Source: Ramazzottius varieornatus
Lineage: Eukaryota; Tardigrada; Eutardigrada; Parachela; Ramazzottiidae
Assembly (NCBI GenBank): GCA_001949185.1
Contig: BDGG01000021.1
Coordinates: 274,079 to 338,078 of the forward strand
Direction of reading: 5' to 3'
DNA: 64,000 nucleotides
The stretch's first letter is position 1, and every line of letters begins with the position of its first letter. The notes below the pieces were generated by a model. That model was not told the origin of the DNA, did no database searches, and was given only the letters and a program-made list of their open reading frames with translations. Below are positions 57,883 through 64,000 of this stretch, piece by piece. A program made the position numbers and the translations under genes.

Positions 57883-59664
57883 CTTCCTTCTGATGCTCGA
57901 TGCCCAGAGCTGAAATGACACTTCGTGCCGTCTGCGATGTGGGAATAAGTATTCGAGGAACGAAATCTTTCGAGGGAGGCACACAGACTGAAAAACACTA
58001 AACTAAACGATTCTGCCTTAAATGCCCTTAACACCTTGAGCACGGGGCAGGAAACGCACATTCCCGGCGCACACTCATTTGTGCGTAGCGAGTTTCCAGT
58101 TCACCTTTTGCTCCCCGTTTTTTCCGTTTGCCCGGACAATCAACTTTTCTTGAAACTAAAACTAGCGGCTACTGGACACTGGCTCTGCGAACCTGTGTGG
58201 AATTTTTTCCCTTTCTTAATAGAATTTCGGCGTAGCCAGCAAATTACTTTCCAGCCAGGCTCTCAGTTAGTCCAGAGTCACCAAAATAATTGCTGCGAGA
58301 GCCCAAACATTTTAGTATCTTGCAACAGTTTCAGATTCGTGGAAAGATCTGCCCAGTGGTCATTAAGAAAACCTTGAAGCCTGGCCGTTTCGAGTTGGCA
58401 GGTGGCGCACTCTACATCCTATTCCAAAATTTTAGCCAATCGATGAGGTGGTGATTGGTCTAATTTTGCACCGCCCCCCAGTTTTAACCAGTTAAAACAA
58501 GGCGAGAGTGACTTTCCCCCATCGTATTCTGAAAGCATGAAATCGCGCAGTGCTCAGGGTGTTGCGAGAGCACCGCCCAACGGCTGGCCTTACAGCGGAG
58601 CTTTAGAATGAATCATAGACCACTTGAGTCATCGTAGAAAGCTTTTTCAAAGCCCTTTAATTAGGGCAAGCTATGGCAAGCCTGAGCTTATGGCGGAAGA
58701 TCAAAGAGAAATTTCTTGGCACCGAAAGTGGTTTTTACCATCAGTCAACTGTTGTACGTACCGGGATAGTGCGGTATTATACCCTGTTGATCGTGCAGTG
58801 CCGTCAAGTGGTATATCAACAGGGTTATCAATTCCGTATTAATTAATACGCCAACAGGGTCCTCATTGCTTTATTCAAACAAATAACGTTTTCTTAAAAA
58901 GAAGACCACAATGAAACAGGAGACTAAATCAAAATCAACAAGTTATGTGGACGCGGCTCTTCCCTTTCTAAGATTCAAAACGTAAAATGTTTCTTCGAGT
59001 CTTTTAGTCTCCTTCGCAGTGCCCATAACACAAAAAGCATTACCTCGCAGTATGTCAAAAGACAAGCGCTGTTTGAAATATTTAATATACGCCAACATCT
59101 TCGAATGGTTAGTACAGAATTGATTGATCAAATCCGAAATCACGACTCATGACTCATCAAAAACTTGGAAAAATTCGTCAAAAAATTTAGAAAAGTCAGA
59201 AAAAATCGGGGAATCATCCTGAATAAAGGATTGTGCTGTCTGGAGCTCGAGCTTCCTCTGATAAGTTTGCGATTCAGAGTCCCTTGGGTATTAATTAGCT
59301 CAATCAGTGACTGTTGTCAGCTGACAGCTGTGTGCCTGACACTGCCTGTGTCGTTATTTTCATTAATTGCGACATTGCGACTTTATTTCCTCGGTTCGTT
59401 TGGCATTCAAGCTGCCGAACAGTTGAACACACAAGCGCTGCAAAAGATCAATTGTCGTATCTCGTTGCGTCACTGTCCACACGGACCACGTCTCAGACCT
59501 CCAACTATCATGACTTTTGTGGGTCATTTTCCGTGATCTGGACTATTAATCTCCAGTCGCCAGCGGTCAACCAGGGTTGTGTTATTCTTTCGGTTGCAGA
59601 TGGTCGGTATGCCTGTTCTTCTGATGCAGTGGTGGGAAGCGAGACGACAGAGCAGGATCGGGAG
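57883..59664. other. Intergenic interval between NDUFA13 and MGAT1
   Basis: About 1.8 kb without a supported gene. The first part should hold the NDUFA13 promoter (minus), the end the MGAT1 promoter or a 5' leader exon (an acceptor GTTGCAG is near 59600). A hairpin CCCTGTTGAT / ATCAACAGGG lies at 58782-58823, with a partial repeat CAACAGGGT near 58852. Confidence 0.5.
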
Positions 59665-62624
59665 ATGAAAAGGAAAGTGGGCTACTTTGTGGGATCGGGC
59701 ATCACTCTTATATGGATCATCTTCTTCTATCAGTACATGCTCTTCCAGCAGCGCTCACACCTGGACTTTGAAGGAGACAGCGAGGAAGCGCCGCCGCAGA
59801 TTCATCGGCTGGCCGAGAGTGGTATAGGTGCTTCACCCAAGGTATCCCGTCAACTGGCTGCACTACGCAAGGAAGTGGAGACGTTGACCAGTCAGAATGA
59901 CCAGCTGCAACACTACGTCCACAGAGTCCAGAATGGTACGTCCATCCTAGCTGCTAACTGTCACCGTCCTCACACAGGACAGGCCAGACGTCGGTCGATG
60001 GAAGTACAGATATTGGGAGAAAATCCAACGAGGGTGAAGGAAGGCGTGACGTGCTCAAGTCTGAATATTATGGTGAAATGGACCTAGGCTACGTATTTCA
60101 TGCTTAATGTGCGGGTGCTGTGTATTCTAGTGATTGGAGAAGGAAGGCTCAATTCCACTCTAACGATTCTACCATCGCCAGTTCCCGTGATTGCCGTCGT
60201 GGTCTTTGGCTGCAATCGTCCGACTATTCGTCGTCATCTGGACCAGCTAATCAAGTACAGCTTGCACCATATAAGAAGAGTCTTCCTAATGTTGGGCCTC
60301 TGACCGGCCGGAAGTAACGCACTGTCTGTGTTTGGTGCAGGTATCGGCCATCTGCAGCAAGTTTCCCAATTTACGTCAGTCAAGACTGTGGCCATGAAGA
60401 GACGGCGCGCGTTATATCCAGTTATGGCGATCAAGTAACCCACATGAAGGTACGCGTCTAACCCCCCCCCCCCCCNNNNNNNNNNNNNNNNNNNNNNNNN
60501 NNNNNNNNNNNNNNNNNNNNNNNNNNNNNNNNNNNNNNNNNNNNNNNNNNNNNNNNNNNNNNNNNNNNNNNNNNNNNNNNNNNNNNNNNNNNNNNNNNNN
60601 NNNNNNNNNNNNNNNNNNNNNNNNNNNNNNNNNNNNNNNNNNNNNNNNNNNNNNNNNNNNNNNNNNNNNNNNNNNNNNNNNNNNNNNNNNNNNNNNCCCC
60701 CCCCCCCCCCGCCCACTGACATTATCTTCGGCATGCGATGATTAACATCTAACCTTTGGCCTTGAATCTGGGTATATGCTCAGTTGACGTCAAAAGTGCA
60801 TGGTTTTGTCCGTAGCATACGAATAATACGCCCATCATTTTGCCCAAGAAGGACAAAAAGTTTGAGGGATATTACAAGATCGCCCGTCACTACAAATGGG
60901 GTCTCTCCCAGATTTTTGACAAATACAACCATAGCGCTGTCATCATCACCGAAGGTATATCGCACACGTTCAGAACTATACTTGACAATCACCGGAAGCA
61001 AAGACCGGATGACTTCCGGTCGAAGCGATTTCTCTCTCCGTTAACCTGACTGATTGGATTTTGTTCGCCAGATGATTTGGATATATCGCCCGACTTTTTC
61101 GAATACTTTGCGGGAACCTATCCACTGTTGGTGGTGGACAAGTCGTTATGGTGCATCTCGGCTTGGAACGATAACGGCAAGGCTGGTCTCATCGCTAACG
61201 CACCAGGTACTTATACTCTACTCCATCCGTCCGTAATGTGGACCTGTTTGGCAAGCCATGCTTTCGACCGAAATTTGTACGAATCACATACTTTTTATAC
61301 AACTCAAATTTCTATCGGGAAAATGAAAGACGGCATAAAAGACAGGATAAGGAAGCGGCAGTGGTATTAATCATTTTTTGGTTTGATCATTGATGAATCG
61401 TTGGCAGCTGGGTGTGGAAGGGCTGTGTTCATCATACTGTACCTTTTGCAGAGCTGCTTTATCGAACGGACTTCTTTCCTGGTTTGGGTTGGATGCTTCG
61501 TCGGGAACTATGGGCGGAACTAGGGCCCAAATGGCCCGACAAGTTCGTTTCCTGTTCTTGGCCAGGCTGACCCTCTCCTCACCTTGCTGCTAATAACACC
61601 TGCTCGATTGCAGGTTTTGGGACGACTGGATGCGTCGGCCGGAACAACGGCTAGAGCGTTCCTGTATCCGCCCTGAAATATCACGCACCTCCACCTTTGG
61701 CAAGAAGGGCGTTAGCAAGTAAGCTATCCATGCACCTTGCCGCCCGCTTGCCGCCTCCTATTTAACACTGCTGCGCTTTCTAGCGGGCAGTTCTTTGAAC
61801 AGCACCTGAAGTTCATCAAGCTGAACGATGTGGCGGTACAGTTTACTCGTCAGAGTCTGTCTTACTTGCTGAAGGTACGAGGTAAAGGTTGTAAACTTAG
61901 CTACCCCATACCGGGTTTGTATAGTTAGCGACGGCTGTAGCGTCTATCGCTTGATTGACTATTTGATTGTCAGTCTTGGCTTTTCAACATGAGATTTCAA
62001 CGTTCTTTTGATTGCGGATCTCTCGGATTCTCTGACTCGTCGTGTTGACTGTGCCTAACACCATTCGACAGCTCATTATTTTATCTATCGATCTATCCTT
62101 AAAAGTTTGGGATTGAGTAGTAGAGAACAGGCGAACTTAGACGGCTAACTTTACAAACCTGGTATGGGGAGGCTAACTTTACAACCTTCCCCTCGTAAGT
62201 AAAGTGACTTTCAGCTTGAAGGCATTGTGACATGCCTTCTTTAGGCACCGGTCATCTGACGGTTCTTTTGCAACAGGATATCTATGATCCGCGTTTCATA
62301 GCCGACGTATACGCTGCCAAGAGTGTTTCCGTCGACGACCTGCGCAATGATAAGTTGCCCAAGACGTCTGATCCCCTCCGCGTCGAGTACTCCAGCAAAG
62401 CTGCTTTTGTTAGGGATGCTAAGCTGCTGGGAGTCATGCAGGACTTTAAGGTAAGATGTGTGAAGGGTCCTATTGCCGCAGCTAGCCCGAGTCGGCTGCC
62501 TGTCTTGCAGGCTGGGGTTCCTCGTACCGGTTACCGCGGTGTGGTGGTCTTTGTCTACAAAGGCCACCGAGTCTTCCTGGCGCCACCCAGCGGATGGACG
62601 GCCTACGACCTGACCTGGAACTGA
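59665..62624 (+). CDS. MGAT1: N-acetylglucosaminyltransferase I
   Basis: Ten exons: 59665-59935, 60131-60254, 60341-60449, 60816-60954, 61072-61206, 61452-61542, 61614-61718, 61784-61874, 62277-62450, 62511-62624, phases consistent, 450 residues (human 445). Type II Golgi membrane protein: a short cytoplasmic MKRKVG, a signal anchor ([20 protein letters not shown]), a stem with a coiled coil, then the GT13 catalytic domain: [45 protein letters not shown], the metal-binding [68 protein letters not shown] and a C-terminal FLAPPSGW. It adds the first GlcNAc that starts hybrid and complex N-glycans. A 221-base gap with poly(C) borders lies wholly inside the third intron. Confidence 0.96.
60461..60710. 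repeat. Poly(C) tract interrupted by an assembly gap
   Basis: A run of about 14 C ends at 60475, Ns fill 60476-60696, and another run of about 14 C follows. It lies in the third MGAT1 intron. The gap size is unlikely to be exact. Confidence 0.7.
61884..62188. mobile_element. ~300-base MITE in the eighth MGAT1 intron
   Basis: The ends 61884-61921 and 62151-62188 are reverse complements with few mismatches (AAAGGTTGTAAACTTAGC against GCTAACTTTACAACCTT; CCCCATACC against GGTATGGGG). No coding content. It makes this intron much larger than most others in the gene. Confidence 0.7.
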
Positions 62625-63322
62625 ATCGCCATTCCCTCCACCACTACTGTCCTGGCAGAATAGTTTAGTTGCTCATCCCCACAAGAACGTTGTCTTTCGG
62701 ACTAACGCCCGGTCCAGATGTCTTTATATCAATCAAAATTCCTCATTGTGTATTACTCGCTAGCCGGCAACGAACACCGACTGACAAAGTCGTTTATCGG
62801 GAAGCTTACTGTGGCGTGTAGCCTGCCTGTCTGAAACTCCTGACGGATACTAGCCAACGGCTTGTCTCTTCACTGTTGTATTCATCAGCTTGTTGAAAAT
62901 CTCTCTTGAAATTCTCATTGTGGCTGTGTTCCTGGAAATATTGTTCCCTTCTTTCTACCCTTGTTTCCCTGCCACAATGTTCCTGTAATACCTGTGATAT
63001 CTGTAGGAGCTGTAAATATTCTCCGCAGCTGCTATCAGTCCGCTTGTTGTTACCGTGGCACTGTAAAGTCCCGGCATTAGCCATTAACCTTTGGTTCGGC
63101 AAAGTTATCTCAAGATAATTACGATTCGAGGTCGCAAGAATCACTTGCTGATGTACGCGCAGTGCAGAACGACATACGGATATGGTAGTAATCGTGATGG
63201 TCATTTCAACTGAACAGGCAGAGAAGTGCCGCAAGCTCGTAAAACGACAAAGCCATGGTCACAATCTGTCAATATGGAAACAAAAGTGAAAAGAATAAAT
63301 GAAGGTCAGTGGAAACGATAAG
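62625..63322. other. 3' interval of MGAT1 with an unassigned minus-strand frame
   Basis: Tail-to-tail space between MGAT1 and the ADCK2-like gene. A 142-codon minus-strand frame (62806-63234), hydrophilic and rich in Glu, Arg, Ser and Gln, is open but has no recognisable motif, splice partner or family. I treat it as unproven. Confidence 0.35.
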
Positions 63323-63897
63323 CTAAAAAATCATCTTCCTCAGAAGGACGGGTCGAGCCTTCTCCAACAAGTCCAAGTCAGGATCGAGCGATCGACCGAG
63401 ACCTTCCAGGACCATGATACCCAGCATGATGGAGATAAAGTTACTTTCTAGCTTGACCTGATACTTGACCAGAATGGAGAAGAGGTCTTGCAGAAGTTCG
63501 CCGACGTCAACCTGGCTCAGCGACAACTCTTTGCTACGGGCTTCGTGGACCAGCTTGGACAGCTCCTTCTTGAAGGCCACCCGGTCGGTACAGGCATCGG
63601 CGGCTGCGTGGAAGAGGAACTTGTCCGCCACCACGTCGCCGGCACCCCGCACCACCGCCGCAAAGACGCCGCGGAAGCTGTCAAAGTCGTACTGGGAAAG
63701 GGAGGCCGTCAGGCCTGCATCGAGGATGACCAGCTGGAAGGGATGGCTGGCCTTCTGCATCCCCACCAACAGGACATCACCCACGTCTTCGTACACCAGC
63801 TTGGCTGCCGGCATATCCATGGCCTCTTTCGATGACGAGCCACTGACGTTGCGCACCATCAGGTTACCCGGATGCATATCGGCGTGTACAAAATTAT
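63323..63897 (-). CDS. ADCK2: ADCK2-like mitochondrial aarF-domain kinase, last exon (partial)
   Basis: The last exon, about 191 codons, starts after a TTGCAG acceptor and ends at 63323; the rest of the gene lies beyond the window. It begins with the catalytic loop DNFVHADMHPGNLMVRN, followed by VILDAGLTASLSQYDF (the metal-binding DAG that replaces DFG in this family), then FRGVFAAVVRGAGDVVA and the conserved ending YQVKLESNFISIMLGIMVLE and GLGRSLDPDLDLLEKARP. This tail matches ADCK2 better than ADCK1 or ADCK5. These atypical kinases act in mitochondria, and ADCK2 has been linked to coenzyme Q and lipid metabolism. The ATP-binding lobe cannot be judged here. Confidence 0.9.
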
Positions 63898-64000
63898 CTG
63901 CAATTACAAGCAAATTCATTATACCATCTCTCTTTATCCCTTATCTTTATGCTTTCATATGTCAATTAGCCGGTTAGGCCATCAATGATTATCGGTAGGT

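Noticed and set aside
59978-60033. Possible extra exon of MGAT1
   Set aside because: It has splice-like borders, but its phase cannot join the next exon; skipping it gives a phase-consistent model of the expected family length.
60476-60696. Possible loss of MGAT1 coding sequence in the gap
   Set aside because: The exons on each side join in phase and match the human protein length across this segment, so the gap is intronic.

Overview
This is a window of a nuclear animal genome. Almost every protein gene is split into small exons by short GT-AG introns (often 50-300 bases), both strands are used, and the products are typical metazoan nuclear genes: fascin, otopetrin, a syntaxin, a GRIP-domain golgin, TopBP1, DNA ligase IV, NDUFA13, dynactin p25. 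Genes lie close together, often head-to-head or tail-to-tail. This fits a small invertebrate with a compact genome. A tardigrade or similar small protostome is my guess only; nothing here fixes the phylum. Exon coordinates were assembled by hand from reading frames, splice signals and remembered family proteins, and single-base errors are possible.

Layout. 0-10 kb: little recognisable coding, with a low-complexity protein (minus, 2.5-3.6 kb), a possible short Cys-rich gene (plus, 5.8-6.2 kb), and scattered exons of an unrecognised membrane/coiled-coil gene (minus, 6.8-10 kb). 10-23 kb: CHAF1B (plus), otopetrin (minus), a secreted Thr-rich protein built of repeated exon modules (plus), an intron-containing histone H3 variant (minus), a fold-back repeat, and dynactin p25 (minus). 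23-28 kb: a GCC2/GCC185-like golgin (plus), tail-to-tail with a plasma-membrane-type syntaxin (minus). 28-33 kb: a repeat island made of a 4.1 kb element with long inverted ends and a matching 6-base flanking repeat, holding a nested smaller element and a TATCG-rich satellite. 33-45 kb: fascin (plus), sphingosine kinase (minus), FTSJ3/Spb1 rRNA methyltransferase (plus), and two small low-complexity genes (minus). 45-64 kb: TopBP1 (minus) head-to-head with DNA ligase IV (plus), ZNHIT2 (plus), NDUFA13 (minus), MGAT1 (plus) and the last exon of an ADCK2-like kinase (minus).

The genes do not form an operon. Five concern chromatin, replication or repair (CHAF1B, the H3 variant, TopBP1, ligase IV; ZNHIT2 as an assembly factor), and TopBP1/ligase IV share one promoter interval. 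The most interesting signals are: a TopBP1 that appears to keep only BRCT0-1-2 and BRCT7-8; an H3 variant lacking the K4 and K9/S10 positions and carrying four extra residues in loop 1; a secreted protein built from phase-1 exon modules; and the large inverted-repeat element at 28.6-32.7 kb. Three assembly gaps (7969-8018, 20879-20928, 60476-60696) sit in or beside palindromes, repeats or a poly(C) run.
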